A stretch of DNA of 64,000 bases. Origin: an uncultured Clostridia bacterium (GTDB taxonomy: Bacteria > Bacillota > Clostridia > Oscillospirales > Ruminococcaceae). Positions within the stretch are counted from its first letter, which is position 1. Every line of letters begins with the position of its first letter. Below, piece after piece: positions 26,615 to 35,839 of this stretch. The notes under the pieces were generated by a model. The model ran no database searches and was not told the DNA's origin. It saw only the letters and a program-made list of their open reading frames with translations. A program made the position numbers and the translations under genes. The DNA is taken from assembly GCA_947624375.1 (NCBI GenBank), contig CANQKD010000002.1, positions 174,996 to 238,995 of the forward strand, read 5' to 3'.

Positions 26615-28783
26615 ATGAACTTAAAAACATCTTTTCCGAAAGGAGTATCCGAGAGCGAAGTCATCTTCTCTTTGCCGTATGATATGGACACCGATGCCAA
26701 CATAGTGCGCGGTCACACCTGCGTTACCGACAGCGAGATAATAACCTATCTTGACGACAAGGAAGTTTGCAGGCGATACATAGACAACTTTGAAGAATTC
26801 AAGTGCGAACAGATGATAGGCACTTCGATGATGACGGGCGTTTTGAAAAGCGGCGAGAGCATAGCTATCTGCGTTTTCCGGCAGCAGGAATTTCTGCGCT
26901 ACGCAGAGCTTTGCAAGATACTTGACTATTATCTTCGCACCGGCAGGCTGATAACCGAGACCGACGCGGACGAACCGGTCTGCCCAAAGTGCGGCATTGC
27001 GCTTAACGGCGCGAAAGACTGCCCATTCTGCGCGAAAAAGTCGCGGCTGTTTTTAAAGCTGGCAAAGCGCGTAGGACCGTTCAAGAAGTATTTTATCACT
27101 GCTGTAATATGCTCGATAATCTCGCAGATGATCTGGATAATCGTACCCAACATAACGCGGCACATAATAGACGATTACGCGGTACCGCAAAACGCTGATT
27201 GGCAGGGCTTTTTAACGCTTGCAATAACACTTGTCACGCTGGTGGCGCTGTCATCTATACCCGATCATCTGAACGTAAAATGCTCGTTCAAGGTAGCTTT
27301 GGGCATGGGCAAAAAGCTGCGTGAAGACGTATTTGCAAAGAGCGAGTCGCTGTCGATGTCGGCAGTTACGAAAAAGACCGCAGGCGAGCTTATAAGGCGC
27401 GTTTCGGGCGATGCCGCAAAGCTTGAAAACTTTGTTACCGAAAAGGGCAAAGACCTTGTTATACACATAATCTCTCTGGTGGCGCTGGTGATAATAATTT
27501 TCTGTATGAACTGGAAGCTTGCACTGCTCACCGTTTTGCCGATACCGATAGTATTTATACTTACCAAAAAGCTGTTTCGTACAATGTCGGTAAGGTATAC
27601 AAGTGTATGGCGCAACCTTACCGAGCACGATTCTGTTCTGCACGATATTTTAAACGGCATACGCGTTGTGAAAACATACGGCACCGAGGTGCAGGAAGTT
27701 CAGCGGTACACGGGCTATTCGCTTAAAGCCGCAAAGGCAAGCGTTCGCGCCGAGATAGTGTGGTATCTCACGATACCTTTCTCTGAATTTGTAATGACGA
27801 TAGGCAACTATCTTGTGCTGCTGTTCGGCGGCAGGCTGGTGCTGGGGCACACAATGCAGCTGGGGCAGCTTGTGCAGTTCACCACCTACATTTCAATGCT
27901 GTATGAGCCGATAAGGTGGTTCATAAATATCCCGCGTGAACTTGCAGATGCCGCGGTCTCGGCAAGCAAGGTATTTGAAGTGCTTGAAGACGACAGCGGT
28001 CTTGCTGAGAGCTCAAAGCCCGTTGACCTTGACATTCAGGGCGATATTGAGATGAAGAACGTGTACTTCGGCTACCAGCAGTATGCGCCTGTGCTTAAAG
28101 ACATCAGCCTGAAAATAAACAAGGGCGAGATGATAGGCATTGTGGGGCACTCGGGCGTGGGAAAATCAACGCTTATAAACCTTATTTTGCGGCTGTATGA
28201 CGTAACCGACGGCGAGATACTTATAGACGGCGTTGACATACGAAACATTCCGCAGAAAACACTTCGCGGACAGATGGGCGTGGTATTGCAGGAGACGTTT
28301 TTGTTTGACGGCTCGGTGCTTGAAAACATAGCATACGCCAAGCCCGATGCAACGTTCGGCGAGGTGGTCGAGGCAGCCAAGATAGCCAACGCGCACAACT
28401 TCATAACAAAACTGCCCGACGGCTACAACACGCGCGTGGGCAACAAGGGTTATCAGCTCTCGGGCGGCGAGCGGCAAAGGGTCGCTATTGCAAGAGCCAT
28501 TCTGCACGACCCGAAGATAATCATACTTGATGAGGCGACCGCCTCGCTCGATACCGAAACAGAGCGGCAGATACAAGAGGCTTTGGGAAGGCTTTCTATA
28601 GGCAGAACTACCATTGCGATAGCGCACAGGCTCTCAACTCTTGCGCGCGCCGACAGGCTTATAGTGCTGGATAAGGGCAGACTTGCGGAGTTTGGCACTC
28701 ACGAGGAGCTTATGCGGCAAAAGGGTGTGTACTACCGCCTTGTAATGGCACAGCGGCAGACAACCAAAATGCGCAGCGCGTAA
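26615..28783 (+). CDS. ABC exporter, fused permease/ATPase, second of the DUF1854 pair
   Basis: The protein has 722 residues with the same layout as its partner: an N-terminal PH-like region (residues 1-115), a zinc ribbon (CPKCGIALNGAKDCPFC), six membrane helices (about 150-440), then the ATPase with Walker A GHSGVGKS near residue 511, signature LSGGERQR near 614, Walker B IILDEATASLD and AHRLSTL. Both the zinc ribbon and the N-terminal domain are unusual in ordinary multidrug exporters and mark the DUF1854-associated class. It starts 15 bp after the DUF1854 gene. Confidence 0.9.
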   Translation: MNLKTSFPKGVSESEVIFSLPYDMDTDANIVRGHTCVTDSEIITYLDDKEVCRRYIDNFEEFKCEQMIGTSMMTGVLKSGESIAICVFRQQEFLRYAELCKILDYYLRTGRLITETDADEPVCPKCGIALNGAKDCPFCAKKSRLFLKLAKRVGPFKKYFITAVICSIISQMIWIIVPNITRHIIDDYAVPQNADWQGFLTLAITLVTLVALSSIPDHLNVKCSFKVALGMGKKLREDVFAKSESLSMSAVTKKTAGELIRRVSGDAAKLENFVTEKGKDLVIHIISLVALVIIIFCMNWKLALLTVLPIPIVFILTKKLFRTMSVRYTSVWRNLTEHDSVLHDILNGIRVVKTYGTEVQEVQRYTGYSLKAAKASVRAEIVWYLTIPFSEFVMTIGNYLVLLFGGRLVLGHTMQLGQLVQFTTYISMLYEPIRWFINIPRELADAAVSASKVFEVLEDDSGLAESSKPVDLDIQGDIEMKNVYFGYQQYAPVLKDISLKINKGEMIGIVGHSGVGKSTLINLILRLYDVTDGEILIDGVDIRNIPQKTLRGQMGVVLQETFLFDGSVLENIAYAKPDATFGEVVEAAKIANAHNFITKLPDGYNTRVGNKGYQLSGGERQRVAIARAILHDPKIIILDEATASLDTETERQIQEALGRLSIGRTTIAIAHRLSTLARADRLIVLDKGRLAEFGTHEELMRQKGVYYRLVMAQRQTTKMRSA

Positions 28784-28789
28784 CTATAC

Positions 28790-28828
28790 AAAAAACAAAC
28801 GGCGGACAGGTAAGTCCGTCGTTTTTGT
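28790..28828 (+). terminator. Terminator of the ABC exporter operon
   Basis: A 10-bp stem with one G-U pair (28798-28807 with 28814-28823) is followed by TTTTTG. Confidence 0.85.
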
Positions 28829-28913
28829 TATGCTATATGCGTGTTTTACTTTGTGCACAAATGCGCGTGAAAAAGTTTGTTTAACCTGACGGCTGCTTTG
28901 CGCTTATAAGCGT

Positions 28914-28942
28914 TTGACATTTTAACAAAAACATGATATACT
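28914..28942 (+). promoter_or_regulatory. Promoter of the DHH phosphoesterase gene
   Basis: TTGACA at 28914-28919, 17 bp, TATACT at 28937-28942, with TGa before the -10. Confidence 0.85.
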
Positions 28943-29007
28943 ATTATAAACGAAGCTGCGGCTTTGCGGCTGCGGCGTGAAGTGTTTTACATATGGGGAG
29001 GAATAAT

Positions 29008-30528
29008 ATGAAACTCAGTGATCTGTTGTGGGCAGACAGCATAGTGGTACAATGCCATAATGCACCCGATGCGGATGCGGTCTCGAGCGGCTGGGGCGCA
29101 TACCTTTATTTTGCAGAAAAGAACAAGAACGTGCGCTTTATATACGGCGGCAAAGAGAGCATATCAAAAAAGAATTTGCAGCTTATGGTAGAAAAGCTTG
29201 ATATACCTATAGAACACATAGAACAGCTTGAAGAAAAGCCCGATCTGCTGCTTACGGTAGACTGCCGGCACGGCGAAAGTAATGTTCAGTCGTTTGAGGC
29301 AAAGAACTACGCGGCTATAGATCATCACAAGATAAATAACAAAGATGTGCTTTCAAAGTTTACCGCATACGAGATAAAAGAAAACTACGGCGCTTGCGCA
29401 ACGCTTATATGGAATATGCTGTGCGCCGAGGAAGACTTTGCCCCCAAAAAGAACATAAAACTTGCAACGGCTTTGTATTACGGGCTGTTTATGGATACCT
29501 GCAAACTTCAGGAGATATATCGGCTGGAGGATCGCATAGCAAGAAACGAACTTGAAAAGATGTTTGATGAGAACATTATGAAAACGCTTATGACCCACAA
29601 TCTCAGCCTTGATGAGCTGGGCATAGTGGCAAGGGCGCTGGAGAAGGTCACATATAACGAAAAATACCGCTTTGCAATAGCGCAGGCAGAAGAGTGCGAC
29701 CCCAATATACTGGGTATTATTTCAGATCAGCTGAATGAGGTTGATGGCGTTGATACTTGTGTTATTTTCAGCGTACTGCCTGATGGGGTAAAACTTTCGG
29801 TGCGCAGCTGCATAGGTCATATAAATGCAAACGAGATAGCTTCTTATCTTGCAGGCGGCGGCGGACATAAGCAGAAAGCAGGCGGATGGCTCAAATTTGA
29901 TACGCTGAAAGAAAAAGCGGGTATTTGCACGCCAAGCGGAGAAGACGTGACAAAATACATCAGCGATATGCTGGAAAGCTATATAAGCCAGATGGATATT
30001 ATCTACGCCGGTGAGAGGTGCGGCATAGACTTTTCTTCTGCGCCGCTGTATCAGAAACTGCCGATAGAGATAGGGTTTGTTGATCTTATGGAAATTTACA
30101 AGCCCGGCGACAAGGTGCGCCTTATGACTCTTGAAGGCGATGTTGACATAGCGGTAGATGATATGTATCTGATGATAGGCATCGATAAAGAGGTTTACTC
30201 AAACGACAGCAAATATTTTGAGAGCCACAACGACATATGCGAAGACGCTCCCGCATATACCGAAGAGGAGCTTGAAAAGATAGACAAGTGCGTTTTCGGC
30301 ATAAACACCGACAGTGCCTCTTTGAAGGGGCATATTCGCAAATGTCTGCCCAAGGCGACATCAAGAATACGCGCCCTGCCTATAACGCGGCGTACAAAGA
30401 TACACTCTAAGGGCGATAAATGGTTCGACGGCGACCCCGGCGACTACATTGCAATGCGCGAAGAAGATCCGTCTGACATATACATAATCAGAAAGCACAT
30501 ATTTGTAAAGACATACGCAGAAGTATAA
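29008..30528 (+). CDS. DHH/DHHA1 phosphoesterase with C-terminal extension
   Basis: I chose ATG 29008 because GGGGAGG lies just upstream. ATG 28993 precedes that site. The product has 506 residues. The DHH domain shows VVQCHNAPDADAVSSGWGAYL, LLTVDCRHGES and AAIDHHKIN. The DHHA1 domain ends in AGGGGHKQKAGGWLKF. This is the NrnA/GdpP-like nuclease group that cleaves short RNA or cyclic dinucleotides. The last 180 residues (from about 325) are an extra domain I do not recognise, containing GDKVRLMTLEGDVDIAVDDMY. Ruminococci share such long forms, by memory only. It is monocistronic. Confidence 0.85.
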   Translation: MKLSDLLWADSIVVQCHNAPDADAVSSGWGAYLYFAEKNKNVRFIYGGKESISKKNLQLMVEKLDIPIEHIEQLEEKPDLLLTVDCRHGESNVQSFEAKNYAAIDHHKINNKDVLSKFTAYEIKENYGACATLIWNMLCAEEDFAPKKNIKLATALYYGLFMDTCKLQEIYRLEDRIARNELEKMFDENIMKTLMTHNLSLDELGIVARALEKVTYNEKYRFAIAQAEECDPNILGIISDQLNEVDGVDTCVIFSVLPDGVKLSVRSCIGHINANEIASYLAGGGGHKQKAGGWLKFDTLKEKAGICTPSGEDVTKYISDMLESYISQMDIIYAGERCGIDFSSAPLYQKLPIEIGFVDLMEIYKPGDKVRLMTLEGDVDIAVDDMYLMIGIDKEVYSNDSKYFESHNDICEDAPAYTEEELEKIDKCVFGINTDSASLKGHIRKCLPKATSRIRALPITRRTKIHSKGDKWFDGDPGDYIAMREEDPSDIYIIRKHIFVKTYAEV

Positions 30529-30536
30529 CAAGATAA

Positions 30537-30568
30537 GTCCCCGGTCTTTGATGATCGGGGACGTTTTT
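30537..30568 (+). terminator. Terminator of the DHH gene
   Basis: A 10-bp stem with one G-U pair (30537-30546 with 30553-30562) is followed by GTTTTTG. It sits between convergent genes. Confidence 0.85.
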
Positions 30569-30571
30569 GTG

Positions 30572-33133
30572 CTATTCTTCTTTGAGCACCTCTCGCGGCT
30601 GGTTTGAACCTATTATCATAAGCGGCATTATCATTGAAAGCAAAAGGTACAAAACTATTACCACAGCGCATACGGCAATGTGCCACAGCCCGAAGTTTAT
30701 TACCGTATTTTCAAAGAATGTGAGTTTGCCTATTATCAGCACTGCCGCCGCCAGTATGCTTGCTATGCCGCAGGTGATCGCAGAGTTTTTCAGACTTCGC
30801 AGAGCGCAGGTTCTCCACCTTGCGCCGCAGATGTAAAATATAGCATAGTTTCGCAGCTTACGTTTGGTGTATATCGCGCTTATCGATACCGTTGAAACAA
30901 TTGTGAGTATGAAGATACACATAGCTATAGGCAGCAGTGTGTACATCTGTTCGTATATGTACTGCATACTGTTGTCGTATACCTTTGTAAGCTCTGTCGC
31001 ATCAACATCCCACGCGGCGGATATTTTGTTTTTCACATCTGCAAAAGCTGCCTCGTCCATATCATCACAGAAGACAAACATCGCACCGTATGCAGGGGCG
31101 TGAGCGCCATAACAAGCGACAACATCTTCTGTTCTTGTAAGCAGCCAGTCGCGGTCTTCAAAGCTGTCGGAGAACACTTCATAAATATCTCTGTAACTTT
31201 TCGGTGTACCCACATTTATAAAGTACGATGCCACGCTTGCCTTATCTTTCAGCACGCCTATAATTTTATATTTTACATTTATCGTTTCTTTTGGTTCGCC
31301 GTTTTCGTCATACAGCATCACTATTTCGTTTTCAAAGGTATCCCCTGCTTTGTATCTGCCATCGCATGAAGTTACCACAGCAGGTATATACCCAGAATTT
31401 TTATATGTTTCATCGCAGTCCGAAAGCCATGAGCCGGAGGCAAGCGGCGGCGCGTAGGCATTTATATATTCATCGCAGTACGAAATGCCGCGCAGCTCTG
31501 TATCGCCGTCATATGTATTGGTATACTCATTATAAAGGCACTGCGTATCGCCAAGTACTGCGTTTATTTCATCGGGGTAAACGTTTGCGGTGGGCATCTG
31601 AACCATATAGCCTTTGCGAGAGAGAAACGGCTCAAAAGGCTCGAACTTTTCATATCTTGAAACTATTGCAGACACCATTATCACCATTATCACAAGCACG
31701 GCGGCAAGCTGTATTATTTCAAATATCTTCATTATGCCAAGCTTGTTTGTGCTGCGGTGCGCGCTTTTGAGCTCGACCAGACTGTGTGAGTTTACAAGCC
31801 TGTTTATCATGGCACGCATTATAAGCAGCGATACCGCAATGTATATACAGAATACTGCCGCATACAGCCAAAAACTGTAACCCTCGCTTATTTCGGGGAA
31901 TATTTTTTCAAGCTGCCCAAGCAGCAGTTTATGGAACGCAAGCTGAGTAAGCGCAAACAACGGTATGTTCACTGCCGTACATTCAGCAAGATACATAGCC
32001 GAGGCTTTGCGTTTGGTGCAGCCGCATATTCTCATCACCGCAAGATCGCCGCTGCGCTTTTCAAGTATGTAGCGGTAAAGTATAGCCATATTAACTGCGG
32101 CAAGAACTGATATAACTATTGCCAGCATGACCACGGTGTTGTAAAAGGCTGCCTCGCGGCTGTCGTCTATCACAACAGGCTCAATTACTGCCATATCGCC
32201 GAAAGTCGATGAAAGCTTATCTTTTATCTCGTCATACTGACTGTGCGTGCAGGGTTTATCTTCGGGAAAATAAAATCTGAATGCTATCGGTCTTCCCTCA
32301 TCATCAAGATGAAATGCGTTCGCGTGGAGCATTGCATTTTCGGGCAGCGCAGTAATGGGTATTTGCAGCTGTACGCCTATGTCGATCTCAGGCTCGGGCA
32401 GCACATATTTTATCTTGAATCTCTCACCGCCGACAACTATAGAATCTATATCATCTGTAAGCAGTCTGCTGCCTACGCTCACGGGAAAGTATTCATCATC
32501 ATCAGTTTTCAGATCAAGCAAATAACCTGAAGGAAGTTCATTATAGTAATAGTAAGTTTGCAAAACGGCGGCAACCTTTTCGCCGCTGTCATACTCCTGA
32601 GCAGAAAAAGGCGAATTTTCGTATACATCTGCAATTTTGCCGTCAACGTTTGCAAGAGAGTACGACAAGAGCCACACACCCTGATGCGCATCATCGGAAT
32701 ACGTTTCGATAGTCTGCGCTTGCTGCTGCATCTCTTCAATATTTTCTATCTCTTCCTGTATTCCCATAGCGTCCCAGCGGCTCAGCGGTGTTTCTACATA
32801 AAATTCAGTGTGCAGCGTAAGGTCTGCGGCGGTTTCTTCCGATAAAGACCGCAAAAACATAACTATCATCTGCGGAGATATGTCGGTAATAATATCATCG
32901 GCATAATAGGTCTTGCCCTCAAATTCGGGTGTCCAGAACTTATCCGAGTTATAATATATATCTACCGATTTTATTTCACTGTTGCCCCTCGTCTTTGGCT
33001 GATACAGCCTGTATATGCCGCAGGAAAAACATATAACAAGGCAGGAGATAAGAATATTCAGCACAAGCAGCGCCGACAGCAGCTTTTGCTTTGCAAACAT
33101 ATTTTTTATATCTTTAATTACATATGTTATCAT
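30572..33133 (-). CDS. FtsX-like ABC transporter permease, orphan
   Basis: I prefer ATG 33133, with AGGTG 7 bp upstream. A GTG at 33142 sits on that site. The protein has about 853 residues. A first membrane segment (LLSALLVLNILISCLVICFSCGIY) is followed by a large extracellular domain. Three segments in the middle (VVMLAIVISVLAAVNMAILYRY and following) form the first FtsX unit, with the cytoplasmic motif MRICGCTKRKASAMY. A second extracellular domain precedes the last three segments, where YFICGARWRTCALRSL is the equivalent motif. This is the MacB/BceB-type permease plan. No ATPase gene is adjacent, so its partner must lie elsewhere. Confidence 0.8.
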   Translation of the reverse strand: MITYVIKDIKNMFAKQKLLSALLVLNILISCLVICFSCGIYRLYQPKTRGNSEIKSVDIYYNSDKFWTPEFEGKTYYADDIITDISPQMIVMFLRSLSEETAADLTLHTEFYVETPLSRWDAMGIQEEIENIEEMQQQAQTIETYSDDAHQGVWLLSYSLANVDGKIADVYENSPFSAQEYDSGEKVAAVLQTYYYYNELPSGYLLDLKTDDDEYFPVSVGSRLLTDDIDSIVVGGERFKIKYVLPEPEIDIGVQLQIPITALPENAMLHANAFHLDDEGRPIAFRFYFPEDKPCTHSQYDEIKDKLSSTFGDMAVIEPVVIDDSREAAFYNTVVMLAIVISVLAAVNMAILYRYILEKRSGDLAVMRICGCTKRKASAMYLAECTAVNIPLFALTQLAFHKLLLGQLEKIFPEISEGYSFWLYAAVFCIYIAVSLLIMRAMINRLVNSHSLVELKSAHRSTNKLGIMKIFEIIQLAAVLVIMVIMVSAIVSRYEKFEPFEPFLSRKGYMVQMPTANVYPDEINAVLGDTQCLYNEYTNTYDGDTELRGISYCDEYINAYAPPLASGSWLSDCDETYKNSGYIPAVVTSCDGRYKAGDTFENEIVMLYDENGEPKETINVKYKIIGVLKDKASVASYFINVGTPKSYRDIYEVFSDSFEDRDWLLTRTEDVVACYGAHAPAYGAMFVFCDDMDEAAFADVKNKISAAWDVDATELTKVYDNSMQYIYEQMYTLLPIAMCIFILTIVSTVSISAIYTKRKLRNYAIFYICGARWRTCALRSLKNSAITCGIASILAAAVLIIGKLTFFENTVINFGLWHIAVCAVVIVLYLLLSMIMPLMIIGSNQPREVLKEE

Positions 33134-33173
33134 GTTTTTCACCTGCCCCGCAAAAATTGGTCTTTCTAAGTAT

Positions 33174-33201
33174 ATTATAGCACTTTATAGAAAATAGTCA
33201 A
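33174..33201 (-). promoter_or_regulatory. Promoter of the FtsX-like permease gene
   Basis: Minus strand: TTGACT (33201-33196), 16 bp, TATAAT (33179-33174) with TGC before it. In the remaining gap (33202-33422) I see no further element apart from AT-rich sequence. Confidence 0.7.
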
Positions 33202-33422
33202 TAACTTTCAAATTAGGAAAATCAAATTCAGCGTCTTTAACAAAACGCACTTTTTACAATTGTATATAATGAAAAAAGCAAACTTGCTTTCGGCGGTCTG
33301 ATTTTATCTAGAATAATGTAGGTTTTATTGTGTTTATCAACAAGTAACGCCGCTTTTGAACGCACTGAGTTTATGTAAATATACAAAATTTTCACTAAAT
33401 TCGTTTTTTTTATAAAAAACAT

Positions 33423-33451
33423 TTGACAAACTGCGATTTTTGGTCTATAAT
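33423..33451 (+). promoter_or_regulatory. HU gene promoter
   Basis: TTGACA at 33423-33428, 17 bp, TATAAT at 33446-33451. Perfect consensus, in keeping with a highly expressed gene. Confidence 0.88.
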
Positions 33452-33484
33452 CACAAGTAATAAAAAATATTTGGAGGGATAAGT

Positions 33485-33775
33485 ATGAACAGAGTAGAGC
33501 TTATAAGCAAAATTGCTAAAGAAACCGGCTTTACAAAGAAAGACACCGAAAAGTTCGTTCGCACCTTCACCGATATGATAACCGAAACTCTTATCGGCGG
33601 CGGCAAGGTTTCAATCTCGGGCTTCGGCACATTTGAAACAAGAGCGAGAGCACAGAAAGAAGCTTACAACCCCGTTACCAAGCTGAAGATCACCGTTGCA
33701 GCTAAGAAAGTTCCTGCTTTCAAGCCTGCAAAGGGTATGAAAGAGCTGGTATCAGAGGGCAACAAGAACAAGTAA
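33485..33775 (+). CDS. hup: HU family DNA-binding protein
   Basis: The protein has 96 residues, normal for HU. It bends and compacts DNA as a dimer. The helical base reads NRVELISKIAKETGFTKKDTEKFVRTF, the conserved turn is GGKVSISGFGTFETRAR, and the DNA-binding arm is EAYNPVTKLKITVAAKKVPAFKPAKGMKELV. GGAGGG precedes ATG 33485. It shares a promoter and terminator with the Lys/Ala-rich protein 37 bp downstream. Confidence 0.95.
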   Translation: MNRVELISKIAKETGFTKKDTEKFVRTFTDMITETLIGGGKVSISGFGTFETRARAQKEAYNPVTKLKITVAAKKVPAFKPAKGMKELVSEGNKNK

Positions 33776-33812
33776 ATCACAAGATCTAAAGATCAGAAAA
33801 GGAGTAATTCAA

Positions 33813-34196
33813 ATGGCTGCAAATGCTAAGAAGAAGATCGAAGATACTGCCGAGAAGGTAGTAAAGAAGGCTGAAAAGGCTGTAGCTAAGGCTAAAGAAG
33901 CACCTGCTGTAAAGAAGGCTGCAAAGGCTGCAAGCACCACCGCCAAGAAGGCTGCCACGACCGCTAAGAAAGCTGCTTCTACCGCTAAGAAGGCTGTAGA
34001 AAAGGTAACTGCTTATGTTGAGTTTGACGGCAGACAGATCTCTACCGACGAGATAACCGAAAAGGTTCGCGCAGCTTACAGAGCTGAGAACAAGAGAGGT
34101 GCTATCAAGTCTATCGAGATCTACGTAAAACCCGAAGAGAACGCTGCTTACTATGTTGTAAACGGCAAGGCTGACGGCAAGAAGATCGACCTTTGA
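33813..34196 (+). CDS. DUF6465-like protein with histone H1-like Lys/Ala tail
   Basis: The protein has 127 residues with AAAGGAG before ATG 33813. Residues 1-65 are almost only Lys, Ala, Thr and Val (AEKVVKKAEKAVAKAKEAP, TTAKKAASTAKKAVEKV), like the tail of eukaryotic H1 and bacterial Hc1. Residues 66-127 form a small alpha/beta domain (AYVEFDGRQISTDEITEKVRAAYRAE, then IEIYVKPEENAAYYVVNGK), which I recognise as the DUF6465 type of Firmicutes. Co-transcription with HU supports a nucleoid role, which is an inference. Confidence 0.75.
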   Translation: MAANAKKKIEDTAEKVVKKAEKAVAKAKEAPAVKKAAKAASTTAKKAATTAKKAASTAKKAVEKVTAYVEFDGRQISTDEITEKVRAAYRAENKRGAIKSIEIYVKPEENAAYYVVNGKADGKKIDL

Positions 34197-34215
34197 TCTA
34201 AAAAAGCGAAACGTC

Positions 34216-34250
34216 AAGGCATCATCACAGGGTGGTGCCTTTATTTTTTT
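34216..34250 (+). terminator. Terminator of the HU operon
   Basis: An 11-bp stem with two G-U pairs (34216-34226 with 34231-34241), ACAG loop and a TTATTTTTTT tail. Confidence 0.85.
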
Positions 34251-34258
34251 GATTTTTC

Positions 34259-34287
34259 TTGACAAAATCACATGAATAGTATATCAT
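34259..34287 (+). promoter_or_regulatory. Promoter of the serine-hydrolase/apbE operon
   Basis: TTGACA at 34259-34264, 17 bp, TATCAT at 34282-34287. Starts right after the HU terminator. Confidence 0.8.
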
Positions 34288-34305
34288 TATATAAGAGGTG
34301 AAACG

Positions 34306-35805
34306 ATGTATACATATAAAAAAAGAATAGCGGCTATAGCGCTGGCGGCTTTGATGGGGCTGTCGTGCATAGGCTGCGGAAAAAATGATGAAAGCTCACA
34401 GCCCACCGCTGTGCAGTCACAAACTACCGCCGAGGTGACAACTGCGGCTGCCGCAACACAGGCAGAAACGGTCACGGCAAAAGAGACCACTGTGGAAGAG
34501 ACCACAGTTGAAACTACTACACAAACAACGACTTCAGCTAAGAAAAAGACTGCCACTGCCAAAAAGAAAACGCAGACGACCACTTCCGCTGCCACCACTG
34601 CCACCGCTGTCGCCACCGCTGCGCCGATAGTGACAAACCCACCGATGCCTGTAGTTCAGGCGGCAGCCACTGTTACTAAAGCTCCGCAGAAACCGACAAG
34701 CAGCAGCACCCTTGACAGCGTGGTGAAAAACTATCCGTACAACAGCAGTGTAATTCTATACTGCATGGACGGAAAAACACTTTATTCAAATGACCCGAAT
34801 CGGGTATACTACGGCGCGAGCATGATTAAGCTGCCGTATGTGTACTACTGCTGCACGCAGCTTGAAAAGGGCGTTCACAGCCTTGACGAAACCGTTACAT
34901 ACACCGCTGACCAATATATGGGCGGCTCAGGGGTGATAATATACAGAGGCGTTGGTCAAACATACACGATAGAACAGCTTATAGACTATTCTCTCAGATA
35001 CTCGGACAACGTTGCACACTGTATGCTGGTGCGCTTGTTCGGCATTGAGGGTTTCAACCAGATGATGGCAGATTGGGGCTACGACAGCGTAGACCTTTAT
35101 TCATACAGTTATTTCACTGACCTTACCCCCGACTTTATTCTGACAGCCATGAAGAAAATGCAGGCGATGTCAACAAACAAGGGCAGAGCGTGGCAGGCTG
35201 CATGGAAAGCGCTGATAGGCTCTGAGGGGCTGAGGATAAAGAACTATTTCTCAAACGAGGCAGTGGCAGGCAAATACGGCTTGTATTCTGGCGTGTATCA
35301 CGAGGCGTGCTATTTTGGCGGCAAAGAACCTTACATTCTTGTTGTTATGACACAGACGATAGGTTATAGCGTCAACAACAAATATATGGAAGATGTTGCG
35401 GCTGCCGCAAGGGCTGAAGTAAACAAATACACCGCCGAAAAAGAAGCGGCTGCAAAGGCTGAGGCTGAAAAGACTGCCACAAAAGCTACAACTGCCAAGC
35501 CCAAAGCAACTAAGCCAAAGGTCACAAAGCCTGAAACAACTGAGCCAAAACCCACAAAGCCCGAAACAACTAAACCTAAGACTAGCAAAGGAACCGCTTC
35601 CAAGACCACCACAACGACAAGGGCGACTTCATCTGCGACGAAGGAAACGACGGCGAACACACCTGAAACTACACTTTCCGAAGCAACACCGACCGAAACA
35701 ACTGTGTCGGAGGAAACACCGCAGGTAACAACGCCGCCCGAGACCACGCCGGAAGCTGTTGAAACATCTGAAACGGCTGAAACCACGTTTACAGATGAAA
35801 ATTGA
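34306..35805 (+). CDS. Beta-lactamase-fold serine hydrolase lipoprotein with Thr-rich arms
   Basis: The protein has 499 residues, with GAGGTG before ATG 34306. The signal peptide ends in the lipobox SCIGC. A Thr/Ala/Lys linker runs to about residue 135. The hydrolase domain has SxxK in YYGASMIKLPYVYY (Ser near residue 172), SDN in RYSDNVAHC (near 232) and KYG in AGKYGLYSG (near 322) in place of KTG. This is the class A beta-lactamase/low-molecular-weight PBP plan. The C-terminal 110 residues are a Thr/Pro/Lys-rich tail with short repeats (KPETTKPK). No wall anchor is seen. It may trim peptidoglycan. Whether it degrades beta-lactams cannot be told. Confidence 0.8.
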   Translation: MYTYKKRIAAIALAALMGLSCIGCGKNDESSQPTAVQSQTTAEVTTAAAATQAETVTAKETTVEETTVETTTQTTTSAKKKTATAKKKTQTTTSAATTATAVATAAPIVTNPPMPVVQAAATVTKAPQKPTSSSTLDSVVKNYPYNSSVILYCMDGKTLYSNDPNRVYYGASMIKLPYVYYCCTQLEKGVHSLDETVTYTADQYMGGSGVIIYRGVGQTYTIEQLIDYSLRYSDNVAHCMLVRLFGIEGFNQMMADWGYDSVDLYSYSYFTDLTPDFILTAMKKMQAMSTNKGRAWQAAWKALIGSEGLRIKNYFSNEAVAGKYGLYSGVYHEACYFGGKEPYILVVMTQTIGYSVNNKYMEDVAAAARAEVNKYTAEKEAAAKAEAEKTATKATTAKPKATKPKVTKPETTEPKPTKPETTKPKTSKGTASKTTTTTRATSSATKETTANTPETTLSEATPTETTVSEETPQVTTPPETTPEAVETSETAETTFTDEN

Positions 35806-35839
35806 TTTTCGCAAAATAAGATGATAGGAGGCTGCCGCT

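Noticed and set aside
33786..34271. 161-codon minus-strand frame rich in Leu and Ser
   Set aside because: Antisense to the Lys/Ala-rich DUF6465-like gene, which has a good ribosome site, operon context and terminator.
35364..35786. 140-codon Val/Ser-rich minus-strand frame
   Set aside because: Antisense shadow of the Thr/Pro/Lys tail of the serine hydrolase.
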